Of a DNA stretch of 64,000 nucleotides, positions 9,339 through 22,442 are shown one piece after another (the stretch's first letter is position 1; each line of letters opens with the position of its first letter). A program made the position numbers and the translations under genes. Source of the DNA: Mycolicibacterium vulneris (lineage in GTDB: Bacteria > Actinomycetota > Actinomycetes > Mycobacteriales > Mycobacteriaceae). Location: the NCBI RefSeq assembly GCF_002104765.1, contig NZ_NCXM01000015.1:1-64000 (forward strand). Direction: 5' to 3'. The notes beneath the pieces are model-generated. The model had not been told where the DNA came from. It did no database searches and saw only the letters and a list, made by a program, of their open reading frames with translations.

Positions 9339-10560
9339 GGCGCGCCAACGCTCGTTGCAGCTGCAGGAACGCCGTGTAGTTGGCGACGACCTCCACCCGG
9401 CCGGGCGGGCAGGACGCGATCGCGGCGACGGTGTCGTGCACCAGGGTGTGCTCGACGCCCGCGTAGCCCAGCCGCACCGCAAGGTCGGTCCCGCGCTCCC
9501 CGGCTGCCACCACTTCGGTCTCCTCGAAGTGCTCGAACCGCACGTCCCACAGCCACGACAGGTCCTCCCCGTCGGGCACCTGGCCGTTGACCGAGATGAC
9601 CACCCCGGCGGCGTGCTTGTCGACCATCGACAGCGCCTCCTGCCAGCCGGCCGGGTTCTTCGCCAGCAGGATGCGCACCTCGTGCACACCGACCCGGACG
9701 GTCCGATAGCGACCCGCGACCTCGTCGATCGCCGAGACGGCCGCGACCGCCGACGCGGGATCCGCGCCCAGCGCGACCGCGGCCGCGACGGCCTGGGCGG
9801 CGTTGCCCCGGTTCACCGCGCCGGGCAGCGCCAGCCGCATCGGCAGGGCCAGGCCGTCGGGCCCGTAGAGGGCGTCGTCGTCGAACCACCATTGCGGGCT
9901 GGGCCGTTTGAAGTCCGCGCCCGTGGAATACCAGTGCCCCCGGTCGCGGACGATGATCTCGCCGCTGCGCGGGCAGCTGACCGAGTCGTTCGACCACGAA
10001 CCGCCCGCGGCCACCCACACCACGTTCGGGCTGTCGTAGGCCGCGGACGTCATCAGCACGTCGTCGCAGTTGGCGACGACGACCGCCCTCGGGTGCCGGG
10101 CCAGGCCGGCGCGCAGGGTCCGCTCGATGACGTTGATCTCGCCGACCCGGTCCAGCTGGTCGCGCGACAGGTTGAGCAGCACGACGACGCCGGGTTCGAC
10201 GGCGTCGGAAACGTGCGGGACGTGCATTTCGTCGACTTCCAGGGCCGCCAGCGGGGCATCGCGGTTGCCGGCTAGCGCGGCGACCAGGCCGGCGTCCATG
10301 TTGGCGCCCTCGGCGTTGGTGGCGACCCCGCCCAGCGTCGCCAGCGCGGCCGACGTCATCCGGGTGGTGGTCGACTTGCCGTTGGTGCCGGTGACGATGA
10401 CGGTGCGCCGGCCGGCGGCGAGTTGCCGGAGGATCGAGCGATCCAGCGTCATCGCGATCAGGCCGCCGATCATCGCCCCGGCCCCACGTCCGGTCACCCG
10501 CGATGCCCAGCGCGCGCTCGCTCCTGCGGCGAGGGCCAGACGGGCGCGGGTGGTGACCAC
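9331..10560 (-). CDS. murT: Lipid II isoglutaminyl synthase subunit MurT
   Basis: A 409-residue Mur-ligase-like protein with a C-terminal DUF1727 domain. It activates lipid II glutamate with ATP for amidation by ammonia from GatD. The P-loop is VIVTGTNGKSTTTRM (about residues 53-67), followed by the Mur central domain (ALEVDEMHVPHV). A cysteine in SCPRSGE may belong to the small zinc ribbon seen in MurT enzymes. It starts with GTG at 10560. It is first in a two-gene operon with gatD and divergent from the exonuclease gene. Confidence 0.93.
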   Translation of the reverse strand: MVTTRARLALAAGASARWASRVTGRGAGAMIGGLIAMTLDRSILRQLAAGRRTVIVTGTNGKSTTTRMTSAALATLGGVATNAEGANMDAGLVAALAGNRDAPLAALEVDEMHVPHVSDAVEPGVVVLLNLSRDQLDRVGEINVIERTLRAGLARHPRAVVVANCDDVLMTSAAYDSPNVVWVAAGGSWSNDSVSCPRSGEIIVRDRGHWYSTGADFKRPSPQWWFDDDALYGPDGLALPMRLALPGAVNRGNAAQAVAAAVALGADPASAVAAVSAIDEVAGRYRTVRVGVHEVRILLAKNPAGWQEALSMVDKHAAGVVISVNGQVPDGEDLSWLWDVRFEHFEETEVVAAGERGTDLAVRLGYAGVEHTLVHDTVAAIASCPPGRVEVVANYTAFLQLQRALARRG

Positions 10561-10681
10561 CCGGGAAGTTTAAATGTGCGGGTGGCCCGCATCGAAGTCC
10601 GGACGACGCCGCATCGATTTCCCGGGCCGACACGGCTCGCAGCGGCCGGGTGATGTCGGTCGGCCGTGCCATCCTCAGTGC

Positions 10682-11674
10682 ATGAGCGGGGTGTCCTGGG
10701 GTCGGCCGGCCAGCGAGCCGGACGCCGGCTGGGCCGTCGTCGATGTCGAAACCTCGGGCTTTCGGCCGGGTCAGGCGCGGATCATCAGCGTTGCCGCGCT
10801 CGGCCTGGATGCCGACGGCAACGTCGAACACTCCGTGGTGAGCCTGCTCAACCCCGGCGTGGACCCCGGTCCCACCCACGTGCACGGCCTGACCGCCGCG
10901 ATGCTGGAAGACCAGCCCCAGTTCGCCGACATCGTCGGCGACGTGGCCGAGGTGCTGCGCGGCCGCCCCTTGGTGGCCCACAACGTGGCGTTCGACTACG
11001 CGTTTCTGGCCGCCGAGGCCGAACTGGCCGAGACCGAACTGCCCGTCGACAGCGTCATGTGCACCGTCGAGCTGGCCCGGCGGCTGGACCTCGGCGTCGA
11101 GAACCTGCGGTTGGAGACGCTCGCCGCGCACTGGGGCGTCACCCAGGAGCGGCCGCACGACGCCTTCGACGACGCGATGGTGCTGACCGGTGTGCTGGCG
11201 TCGGCACTCAAGCTGGCCCGCGCGGCCGACATCTGGCTGCCGATCCACCCGGTGACCCGGCGCCGCTGGCCGAACGGCCGCGTCACCCACGACGAACTAC
11301 GACCGCTGAAGGTGTTGGCGTCCCGCATGCCCTGCCCGTACCTCAACCCGGGCCCCTACGTCGGCGGCCGGCCGCTGGTGCAGGGCATGCGGGTGGCCCT
11401 GGCCGCCGAGGTCAGCCGCACCCACGAGGAACTCGTGGAGCGCATCCTGCACGCCGGGCTGGCCTACACCGACGTCGTCGACCGGGAGACCTCGCTGGTG
11501 GTCTGCAACGATCCCGCCCCCGAGCACGGCAAGGGCTACCTCGCCCGGCAACTGGGCGTACCGGTGCTCTCCGACGCGCAGTTCATAAACTGCGTCGGCG
11601 CCGTCATCGGCGGCACCAGCATGGACGAATTCACCGACGCCAGCGCGCTGGACCAGCAGCTAGCGCTGTTCTGA
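10682..11674 (+). CDS. DnaQ-like 3'-5' exonuclease with BRCT domain
   Basis: A 330-residue protein with an N-terminal DEDDh exonuclease fold: VVDVETSG (first D and E, about 16-23), a central NVAFDYAFL segment and HDAFDDAM carrying the last His and Asp. The C-terminal ~95 residues, ending FINCVGAVIGG, look like a BRCT domain. This is the Rv3711c-type DnaQ, annotated as polymerase III epsilon. In mycobacteria proofreading is mainly by the PHP domain of DnaE1, so the role is probably repair-related. Its stop directly abuts the convergent leuA stop. Confidence 0.9.
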   Translation: MSGVSWGRPASEPDAGWAVVDVETSGFRPGQARIISVAALGLDADGNVEHSVVSLLNPGVDPGPTHVHGLTAAMLEDQPQFADIVGDVAEVLRGRPLVAHNVAFDYAFLAAEAELAETELPVDSVMCTVELARRLDLGVENLRLETLAAHWGVTQERPHDAFDDAMVLTGVLASALKLARAADIWLPIHPVTRRRWPNGRVTHDELRPLKVLASRMPCPYLNPGPYVGGRPLVQGMRVALAAEVSRTHEELVERILHAGLAYTDVVDRETSLVVCNDPAPEHGKGYLARQLGVPVLSDAQFINCVGAVIGGTSMDEFTDASALDQQLALF

Positions 11675-13507
<1,833 letters not shown>

Positions 13508-13508
13508 T

Positions 13509-13568
13509 CAGACCGGCGCATCGCGAACACCCGCGACGGGAAGCCGGTCTGGGATCAGACCCCGTCGC
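13509..13568 (-). promoter_or_regulatory. LEU element: pseudoknotted leuA leader RNA
   Basis: Two interlocking stems are visible in the leuA 5' leader. Stem 1 pairs 13561-13568 with 13533-13540 (8 bp, GCGACGGG with CCCGTCGC). Stem 2 pairs 13543-13551 with 13509-13517 (9 bp, CAGACCGGC with GCCGGTCTG). The 5' arm of stem 2 lies in the loop of stem 1 and the 3' arm of stem 1 in the loop of stem 2, which is an H-type pseudoknot. A conserved pseudoknot called the LEU element has been described before leuA in most Actinobacteria. There is no U-tract, so control is more likely at translation than termination. Confidence 0.75.
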
Positions 13569-13596
13569 GGCGTCCGAGGAGGAGCACCCGCTGCAC
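13555..13596 (-). CDS. Putative leucine leader peptide of leuA
   Basis: A 13-codon reading frame on the leuA mRNA: GTG-CAG-CGG-GTG, then three consecutive leucine codons (CTC CTC CTC), then GRRDGV and UGA. An in-frame GTG nine bases earlier (13605) is an alternative start. The frame ends inside the pseudoknot described in the next entry. A leucine-codon run in a leader is the classic sign of ribosome-mediated attenuation. No strong ribosome site is visible, so this is a prediction. Confidence 0.55.
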   Translation of the reverse strand: MQRVLLLGRRDGV

Positions 13597-13768
13597 GCCC
13601 TGCACTTTACCGCTTTTGGCGCCTTGGCAAAAATGCCGCTGAGACCGTAGCGAATGCGCAGGCCGGGGAACCAGGTATCGCGACGTAAACCACCATGCGG
13701 TGGCACGTATTCTGTTGTGGACTTATACCCGAATTGAAGTGCGCAGGGCCGGAGAGGCAGGAAAAATC

Positions 13769-16078
<2,310 letters not shown>

Positions 16079-16085
16079 CAAGCGG

Positions 16086-17237
16086 GTGAGGACCACCCAC
16101 ACTCGCCTGATCGCGCGGTGCTCACTGTTCGCCGCGATGTGTTTGGTTGCACCGCAATGGTTTTCCAGCGTCGCGCACGCCGATCCGGCGGCGCCGGCGC
16201 CCGAGCCCGTGCTGCCGCCGCTGGCGCCCGGTCAGGTGTTGCGAATCGGTCCCACCGCGGGAACCGGCACGCCGACCGGCGACTACGGCATCGGCGCGAC
16301 CGACCTCTGTGAGTTCGTCGAGTTTCCCGCCGAGTTGCTCCAGGTGTGCGGCGACAGCTTCGCCGGCCAGGGGGTCGGCTTCGGCGGTTGGTACGCGCCG
16401 GTCGCGTTGCGCGTCGATACTTCGTCCGTCGACGACCCCGGCGGGGTGCGCTACACCGGGGTCACCGGCATCAGCAATCCGTTGCTGGCCGACCCCGCCC
16501 CGCCGGGGGCCTCGCAGCTGCCCGCCGGGGTGGTGGAGATCAACCGGCGCAATTATCTGTTGGTGACGACGACCAAGAACCTCGAGCCGCAGACCTCGCG
16601 CCTGGTGAGCGCCGAGCCGGCGCGTGCGGGCTGGCAGACGATCCCGGGATCCCGCCGGCCCGCGTCGTATCAGGGCGGCTCGCAGACGCAGATCAGCGGC
16701 TATTACGACCCGATCCCCACCCCTGATTCGCCCAGCGGGTGGGTGTACATCGTCGCCGACAGTTTCACCCGCAGGGACCCGGTGCTCCTGTACCGGGCCA
16801 CCCCGCAGACGTTTACCGACCGGTCGCGGTGGCAGGGCTGGGCGACCGGTCCGGGCGGGGGCTGGGGCAAGCCGCCGACGCCGCTGTGGCCGGACGCGGT
16901 GGGCGAGCTGTGCATTCGGCAGATCGACGGTAAGGCGGTGCTGTCCTATTTCAACGCCGTCACCGGCAACATGGAGGTCCGGGTGGCCAACGACCCGACG
17001 GGCCTGGGCGACGCACCGGTCACCACGGTGGTGCAACACGACGAGTGGCCGGATCCGGCGGAGAGCCTGCCGCCGCCCTACGACAATCGGCTCGCGCAAC
17101 CGTACGGCGGCTACATCTCGCCCGGCTCCACGCTGGATGAGCTGCGAATCTTCGTGAGTCAGTGGGACACTCGCGCGCGGGTGGCCGCGCCGTACCGGGT
17201 GATCCAGTTCGCGGTCAACCCGTTCCGGCCCGAGTAG
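16086..17237 (+). CDS. Secreted DUF4185 domain protein (Rv3707c-like)
   Basis: A 383-residue exported protein starting at GTG 16086, seven bases after asd. Residues 1-29 form a signal peptide (basic start, hydrophobic core, cleavage near VAHAD). A proline-rich linker is followed by a DUF4185 domain of beta-propeller-like pattern: GDYGIGATDLCEF, repeated aromatic turns, and GGYISPGSTLDEL near the C-terminus. DUF4185 proteins are abundant in mycolic-acid bacteria. Activity is not established; a glycan-binding or hydrolytic role is a guess. The position after ask-asd matches H37Rv. Confidence 0.85.
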   Translation: MRTTHTRLIARCSLFAAMCLVAPQWFSSVAHADPAAPAPEPVLPPLAPGQVLRIGPTAGTGTPTGDYGIGATDLCEFVEFPAELLQVCGDSFAGQGVGFGGWYAPVALRVDTSSVDDPGGVRYTGVTGISNPLLADPAPPGASQLPAGVVEINRRNYLLVTTTKNLEPQTSRLVSAEPARAGWQTIPGSRRPASYQGGSQTQISGYYDPIPTPDSPSGWVYIVADSFTRRDPVLLYRATPQTFTDRSRWQGWATGPGGGWGKPPTPLWPDAVGELCIRQIDGKAVLSYFNAVTGNMEVRVANDPTGLGDAPVTTVVQHDEWPDPAESLPPPYDNRLAQPYGGYISPGSTLDELRIFVSQWDTRARVAAPYRVIQFAVNPFRPE

Positions 17238-17396
17238 GGGCCAGGGGTCCGAGGCCCGTTCGCGGGCGGCTGATCGTCCGGTGATCACCGGAGCTTTGCC
17301 AGGCCGATATACCCTCTGAGCGGGGGCTTTAGTTCACAGCTGCTACATAAGTAGCGCATAGCCGCCACTACTGTTAACGGCTTCATCATTTGTCTC

Positions 17397-17855
17397 ATGA
17401 GTGAAACATCTGAAACCCCCACTGTGCGGCACTCCACCGCCACTGCACCGGTCGCCGCCGAAGCGGCAGCGGCCTACCGGGCCCCGCGGGTCTTCCAACT
17501 CGCCGCGTGGGTCGCCATCGTCGCCGGGATCGTGTTCATCGTCGCGGTCATCTTCTTCACCGGCTTCATCCTCGGGCACCGCGGCGGCCATCACGGCCAC
17601 CACCACCACAAGCACCACCACGCGATGGTTCACCACCGCGGTCCTGGTGGCCCCGGCAGCTTCGGTGGCCCGGGCGCACCGGGTGGCCAGGGCGGTCAGA
17701 ACGGTCCGGGAGCCACCTCCGCTCCTCCGGCTACCTCGGGCGTGCGTCCCAGTGGCATGGCCCCGGGTCAGCTCCCGGCGTCGGTCTTCCACTCCGCGGC
17801 CACCGCGCACGGCGCACCGGGACAGGCCCCGAGCGTCATCGTGCTGACCAACTGA
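17397..17855 (+). CDS. Single-pass membrane protein with His-rich and Gly/Pro-rich tail (Rv3706c-like)
   Basis: A 152-residue protein with one membrane helix (about 37-62, AAWVAIVAGIVFIVAVIFF), then a histidine cluster (HRGGHHGHHHHKHHH) and a low-complexity Gly/Pro/Ala tail. It starts MSETSETP, almost the same as the next gene, and shares the membrane segment with it, so the two are tandem paralogues. The His cluster could bind metal; this is inference. A GCTAC-N4-GTAGC inverted repeat at 17342-17355 lies in its upstream region. A strong terminator follows. It corresponds by position to a proline-rich H37Rv protein. Confidence 0.8.
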   Translation: MSETSETPTVRHSTATAPVAAEAAAAYRAPRVFQLAAWVAIVAGIVFIVAVIFFTGFILGHRGGHHGHHHHKHHHAMVHHRGPGGPGSFGGPGAPGGQGGQNGPGATSAPPATSGVRPSGMAPGQLPASVFHSAATAHGAPGQAPSVIVLTN

Positions 17856-17872
17856 AAAATCGTTGTCAACCA

Positions 17873-17905
17873 GTGGCCCGGCGCTCCACGTGAGCGCCGG
17901 GCCAC
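17873..17905 (+). terminator. Strong stem-loop terminator
   Basis: A perfect 13-bp inverted repeat, GTGGCCCGGCGCT (17873-17885) with AGCGCCGGGCCAC (17893-17905), separated by a 7-base loop, starts 18 bases after the upstream stop. Only a weak T-rich tract (CTTCTGTTG) follows, which is common for mycobacterial intrinsic terminators. It should separate the two paralogous membrane-protein genes. Confidence 0.75.
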
Positions 17906-18008
17906 CTTCTGTTGCGATCACCGAGGTCTAACCACCGCGTCTCGATTCACCACAATTTTGTCGCCCAGACCTGTTAGGGACCAGGTATCCGGGGCAATAT
18001 GGCAAGGC

Positions 18009-18557
18009 ATGAGCGAGACACCCGAACCACCAGTTGAGCCAACCACTGAGTCAACACCGGCCGCGCCCGTGACCGCGCCACCCCCGCCACCCCCGCACCG
18101 GGTGCAGCCGCCACGGCTGTATACGGCGGCGGCCTGGGTGGTGATCGTCGCGGGCATCGTCTTCATCCTCTCCTCGGTGTTCTTCGTCGGCGCCTTCATC
18201 TGGAAGCACCAGCACCACTGCCACTATCACCACAGCGTGTTCCATCCGGGCGGCCCCGGCGGCCCCGGGCCGGGCAACGGACCGTGGGGCGGCCCCGGTG
18301 GGCCCGGGCCGGGCAACGGCCCCGGGCAATACGGACCCGGGCAATACGGACCCGGCGGCTACGGCCCGTGGTACGGCGGCCCGGGCGGACCCGACAACGG
18401 GCCATGGGGATACGGGCCGGGTGGCCCCGGCTTGATCGTTCCGATGCCCCCCGGCGGCCCGGGTGGTCCCGGCGGACCGGTCACTGGCCCGGGTGTCAGC
18501 GGGCCCGGGCAAGTTCCGGGCAGCAACCCGGCCCCCGCCCCCGCGCCGCGCCCCTGA
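18009..18557 (+). CDS. Single-pass membrane protein with Gly/Pro/Tyr-rich tail (Rv3705A-like)
   Basis: A 182-residue paralogue of the preceding membrane protein. It has a proline-rich N-terminus, one membrane helix (about 40-65, AAWVVIVAGIVFILSSVFF), a short His-rich turn (KHQHHCHYHH) and a long low-complexity tail built from GPGNGP, YGPGQ and GGPGG units. The tail repeats are visible at DNA level (18255-18420). The start ATG 18009 gives the same MSET opening as its neighbour; an in-frame start at 17958 would add 17 residues. Function is unknown; cell-surface location is likely. Confidence 0.78.
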   Translation: MSETPEPPVEPTTESTPAAPVTAPPPPPPHRVQPPRLYTAAAWVVIVAGIVFILSSVFFVGAFIWKHQHHCHYHHSVFHPGGPGGPGPGNGPWGGPGGPGPGNGPGQYGPGQYGPGGYGPWYGGPGGPDNGPWGYGPGGPGLIVPMPPGGPGGPGGPVTGPGVSGPGQVPGSNPAPAPAPRP

Positions 18558-18640
18558 CGGCGCCGCACAAGTCACGCCTTAATCCTGCCCGGAATGGGTA
18601 TCAACCCGTAGTGGGCGACCAACCGGAAGTCGCGCACTTT

Positions 18641-18668
18641 CTTGACAGGTCAAGATGAGGGGAATACT
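18641..18668 (+). promoter_or_regulatory. Candidate katA promoter and overlapping operator
   Basis: CTTGAC-AG-GTCAAG (18641-18654) is a perfect 6-bp inverted repeat. It contains a consensus -35 TTGACA (18642-18647), and AATACT or TACTCG lies 15-17 bases further as a -10. A repressor bound to the dyad would cover the -35. It is about 130 bases before the catalase start. The regulator is not identified. Confidence 0.45.
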
Positions 18669-18797
18669 CGATTGCAGGCCGGAAGATCCGGGGCGCTCAC
18701 TGCGGTACGGAAAATGCCTGATGCTCAGGCGATTCGGTACCGCGGTGTGCGACCTCGGGCACCGCGGCCTTCAGCCCGGTGACGAGGAGAGAGCGAA

Positions 18798-20246
18798 ATG
18801 ACTGAGCCTTTCACAACCAATGACGCCGGCATCGCTGCGCCGAGCGACGACCAGTCGCTGACGATCGGCCCGGACGGCCCGATTCTGTTGCAGGACCACT
18901 ACCTGATCGAACAGATGGCGATGTTCAACCGGGAGCGCATCCCGGAGCGCCAGCCGCACGCCAAAGGCGGTGGCGCATATGGTCATTTCGAAGTGACCAA
19001 TGACGTCAGCCAATACACCAGGGCCGCGGTGTTCCAGCCCGGCACCAAAACCGAGATGCTGGCAAGGTTTTCCACCGTCGCCGGCGAGCGGGGCAGCCCA
19101 GACACCTGGCGCGACCCGCGGGGCTTCGCGCTGAAGTTCTACACGAGCGAGGGCAATTTCGACTTGGTCGGCAACAACACCCCGGTCTTCTTCATGCGTG
19201 ACCCGCTGAAGTTCCAGCACTTCATCCGGTCCCAGAAGCGCTTGCAGGCAAGCAATGTGCGTGACCACAACATGCAGTGGGACTTCTGGAGCCTATCCCC
19301 GGAATCGGCGCACCAGGTGACCTGGCTGATGGGCGACCGGGGAATCCCGAAGACCTGGCGGAACATGAACGGCTACAGCAGCCACACCTACAGCTGGATC
19401 AACGCGGCCGGCGAGATCTTCTGGGTGAAGTACCACTTCATCACCGATCAGGGCATCGAGTTCCTGACCCAGGAGGATGCCGACCGGTTGGCCGGCGAGG
19501 ACGGCGACTACCACCAGCGGGACCTGTTCGAGTCGATCGAGCGCGGGGACTATCCGAGCTGGACGCTGAAGATGCAGATCATGCCGTACGAGGAAGCCAA
19601 GGACTACCGGTTCAACCCGTTCGATCTGACCAAGGTGTGGCCACACGGCGACTATCCGTTGATCGACGTCGGCAAGATGACGCTGAACCGCAACGTCACC
19701 GACTACCACGCCGAGATCGAGCAGGCCGCGTTCGAGCCGAACAACACGGTGCCCGGCACCGGGTTGAGCCCAGACAAGATGCTGCAGGCCCGTGGGTTCT
19801 CCTACTCCGATGCGCACCGCGCCAGGCTGGGGGCCAACTACCGGCAGATCCCGGTCAACGAGCCGAAGGTGGAGGTGAACAGCTACTCCAAGGACGGCGC
19901 CATGCGGATCAAGAACGTATCCGACCCCGTGTATGCGCCTAACTCCTACGGCGGCCCGCACGCCGACCCGGCGCGCGCTGCCGAGATCCGCTGGCACGCC
20001 GACGGCGACATGGTCCGCTCCGCGTACACGCTGCACGCCGAGGACGACGACTGGAGCCAGGCCGGCACGATGGTTCGCGAAGTCCTTGACGATGCCGCTC
20101 GGGATCGCTTGGCGCACAACATCATTGGTCACGTCTCCCAGGGCGTCAAGGAACCGGTGCTGTCGCGGGTGTTCGAGTACTGGCGCAACGTCGACCCCGA
20201 TCTCGGCAAGAAGGTCGAGGAAGGCGTCCGGGGCAACGGGGGCTGA
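18798..20246 (+). CDS. katA: Monofunctional heme catalase
   Basis: A 482-residue small-subunit catalase that dismutates hydrogen peroxide. The distal histidine is His54 in [14 protein letters not shown], the distal asparagine lies in [10 protein letters not shown] (about 123-132), and the proximal tyrosine is in [15 protein letters not shown] (about 331-345). The length fits the clade 3 NADPH-binding type. AGGAGAG precedes the ATG. M. tuberculosis has only the bifunctional KatG, so this gene is extra relative to H37Rv, where Rv3705A and Rv3705c are adjacent (recalled). Its place beside the ergothioneine genes groups two oxidant defences. Confidence 0.95.
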   Translation: MTEPFTTNDAGIAAPSDDQSLTIGPDGPILLQDHYLIEQMAMFNRERIPERQPHAKGGGAYGHFEVTNDVSQYTRAAVFQPGTKTEMLARFSTVAGERGSPDTWRDPRGFALKFYTSEGNFDLVGNNTPVFFMRDPLKFQHFIRSQKRLQASNVRDHNMQWDFWSLSPESAHQVTWLMGDRGIPKTWRNMNGYSSHTYSWINAAGEIFWVKYHFITDQGIEFLTQEDADRLAGEDGDYHQRDLFESIERGDYPSWTLKMQIMPYEEAKDYRFNPFDLTKVWPHGDYPLIDVGKMTLNRNVTDYHAEIEQAAFEPNNTVPGTGLSPDKMLQARGFSYSDAHRARLGANYRQIPVNEPKVEVNSYSKDGAMRIKNVSDPVYAPNSYGGPHADPARAAEIRWHADGDMVRSAYTLHAEDDDWSQAGTMVREVLDDAARDRLAHNIIGHVSQGVKEPVLSRVFEYWRNVDPDLGKKVEEGVRGNGG

Positions 20247-20278
20247 CCGCGCGTCGGTGCGCCTGGCATGATCGCTGC

Positions 20279-20950
20279 ATGACCAGGCGGGTTACGCAGG
20301 TTGCCCAGCTGCACGGGGCCGCGATGGCCATCGGCTTGGCTTTGGCGGGCGCGGCCGCAATTCCGGTCGCGGCCGCGCACCCGTCGGAGCCGGGCGTGGT
20401 GAACTACGCCGTCCTGGGCAAGGGGTCGGTCGGCAACATCGTCGGTGGCCCCATGGGTTGGGAGTCGGTATCCACGCAACCGGTCCAGGACGAATGGGTG
20501 GATCTCCCGGTCTGCAACAACTGGGCGGACATCGGGCTGCCCGAGGTGTACAACGATCCGGACCTGGCGTCGTTCAACAGTGCCGTCACCCAGACGTCGG
20601 CCACCGATCAGACCCACTTCGTCAAGCAGGCGGTCGGGGTGTTTGCCACCAACGACGCCGCCGACCGGGCGTACCACCGGGTGGTCGACCGGACCGTGGG
20701 CTGCTCGGGACAGACCACCGCGGTCCACTTGGACAACGGCGCCACGCAGGTGTGGTCGTTCGACGGGGGGCCGGCCGGCCCGGCCGACGAGAATTGGACG
20801 AAGCAGGAGGCGGGCACCGAGCGGCGGTGTTTCGATCAAACCAGGCTGCGCGAAAACGTGTTGTTGCAGGCGAAAGTGTGCCAATCGGGCAACGCCGGGC
20901 CCGCGGTCAACGTGCTAGCTGGGGCGATGCAGAACGCGCTGGGTCAATAG
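20279..20950 (+). CDS. Exported sensor-domain (PknH extracellular-like) protein
   Basis: A 223-residue exported protein (Rv3705c type). A signal peptide spans about residues 1-33 (MAIGLALAGAAAIPVAAAHP). The mature part resembles the PknH-like extracellular domain: four cysteines (LPVCNNW, VGCSGQ, RRCFDQ, AKVCQSG) likely to form two disulfides, and the pattern VWSFDGGPAGP. Related domains occur on mycobacterial Ser/Thr kinases and lipoproteins and may bind a ligand. No lipobox is visible. It starts 32 bases after katA and precedes egtA on the same strand. Confidence 0.8.
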   Translation: MTRRVTQVAQLHGAAMAIGLALAGAAAIPVAAAHPSEPGVVNYAVLGKGSVGNIVGGPMGWESVSTQPVQDEWVDLPVCNNWADIGLPEVYNDPDLASFNSAVTQTSATDQTHFVKQAVGVFATNDAADRAYHRVVDRTVGCSGQTTAVHLDNGATQVWSFDGGPAGPADENWTKQEAGTERRCFDQTRLRENVLLQAKVCQSGNAGPAVNVLAGAMQNALGQ

Positions 20951-21128
20951 TCGGGCGATTGGGTAACCGTCTTTCCCGAGCACCCCAAGAGCGGAGAAGG
21001 GAATATGTCGGGGGCGTCTGATAGATGAAGCACTAGACGAAGTACTGCCGATTATCGTTCGATTAGCTGCGCAGGGAAGCGGTCCGCAGGTGCATGTCAG
21101 GCTTGCCCGGGCCCGAAGGGATCGTGAT

Positions 21129-22442
21129 ATGACGTTCGCGCCGATCACTGACGCGGCTTCGCAGTCGGAGTCGCGCGTGGCCGGTGTCGAACCCGCCCCC
21201 GAGCTCAACATCGCCGAGCTGGCCGACTCCGCGGCCGTCGCGCAATACATCGCCGAGGGATGTCTGGTGGACGCCCCGCTGGGCCGCGTCGGCCTGGAGT
21301 TGGAAGCCCACTGCCACGACCCGGCCGACCCGCACCGCAGACCGAGCTGGAGCGAGATCGCCGATGTGCTGGACGCGCTTCCCGCGCTGCCGGGCGGCAG
21401 CAGGATCACCGTGGAACCGGGCGGCGCCGTTGAACTGTCCGGGCCGCCGGCCGACGGCGTGGTGCCGGCCATCGAGGCCATGCGCCGCGACCAGGCCGTG
21501 CTCCAGTCGGCGTTTGCTGCGGCCGGGCTGGGCCTGGTCTTCCTCGGTGCCGACCCGCTGCGCCCCCCGAAGCGCATCAACCCCGGCGCCCGGTACCGCG
21601 CCATGGAACAGTTCTTCGCGACCAGCCACTCCGGGGAGGCTGGCGCGGCGATGATGACGTCCACCGCATCGATTCAGGTCAATCTGGACGCCGGGCCGCG
21701 CGACGGCTGGGCGGCGCGGGTACGCCTTGCACATGCGTTGGGGCCCACCATGATCGCGATCACCGCCAACTCGCCGATGCTGGACGGTGACTTCACCGGC
21801 TGGGTGTCGAGCAGGCAGCGGGTGTGGGGCCGGATGGACTCGGCGCGCTGCGGACCCATCCTGGGCGCCAGCGGCGACGACCCGGGCACCGACTGGGCGC
21901 GATATGCGCTCAAGGCCCCGGTGATGCTGGTGCACAACCCCGACGCCGAGGCCGTCACGCATTGGGTGCCCTTTGCCGACTGGGTCGATGGCCGCGTGTT
22001 GCTCGGGGACCGTCGCCCCAGCGTCGCCGACCTGGAATACCACCTGACCACGCTGTTCCCGCCGGTACGGCCCAGGCAGTGGCTGGAGATCCGCTATCTG
22101 GACAGCGTGCCCGACGCGGTGTGGCCCGCCGTCGCGTTCACCCTGACGGTCCTGCTCGACGACCCGGCCGCCGCCGACATCGCGGCCGAGGCCGTCGAGC
22201 CGGTGGCCACCGCCTGGGACACCGCGGCCCGGGTGGGGCTGCGGGACCGGCGGCTCTACGCGGCGGCCAACGCGTGCATGGCCATCGCCGTCGCGAAGGC
22301 GCCCGCCGAACTCGGCGATTCGATGGAGCGGCTGGTCCGCCTGGTCGACCAGGGCCGCTGCCCCGGCGACGATTTCTCCGACCAGGTGGTCGAGCACGGC
22401 TTGGCCCCCACGGTGGCGCGACTGGCGCAAGGGGGGCTGTGA
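21129..22442 (+). CDS. egtA: Glutamate-cysteine ligase EgtA (ergothioneine pathway)
   Basis: A 437-residue GCS2-type ligase making gamma-glutamylcysteine, the sulfur donor used by EgtB. Family features include [11 protein letters not shown] near residue 58, a central [12 protein letters not shown] metal/substrate segment and [12 protein letters not shown]. The start is ATG 21129 with AAGGGAT upstream. It is first in a five-gene operon; its stop overlaps the egtB start by four bases. Confidence 0.93.
   Translation: MTFAPITDAASQSESRVAGVEPAPELNIAELADSAAVAQYIAEGCLVDAPLGRVGLELEAHCHDPADPHRRPSWSEIADVLDALPALPGGSRITVEPGGAVELSGPPADGVVPAIEAMRRDQAVLQSAFAAAGLGLVFLGADPLRPPKRINPGARYRAMEQFFATSHSGEAGAAMMTSTASIQVNLDAGPRDGWAARVRLAHALGPTMIAITANSPMLDGDFTGWVSSRQRVWGRMDSARCGPILGASGDDPGTDWARYALKAPVMLVHNPDAEAVTHWVPFADWVDGRVLLGDRRPSVADLEYHLTTLFPPVRPRQWLEIRYLDSVPDAVWPAVAFTLTVLLDDPAAADIAAEAVEPVATAWDTAARVGLRDRRLYAAANACMAIAVAKAPAELGDSMERLVRLVDQGRCPGDDFSDQVVEHGLAPTVARLAQGGL

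Noticed and set aside
9293..11290. Long reverse frame across murT and the DnaQ-like gene
   Set aside because: Low-complexity shadow; murT and the exonuclease have complete motif sets in other frames.
18596..18601. GGGTAT upstream of katA as a SigF -10
   Set aside because: No GTTT-like box 14-16 bases upstream; the TTGACA site 40 bases on is better.
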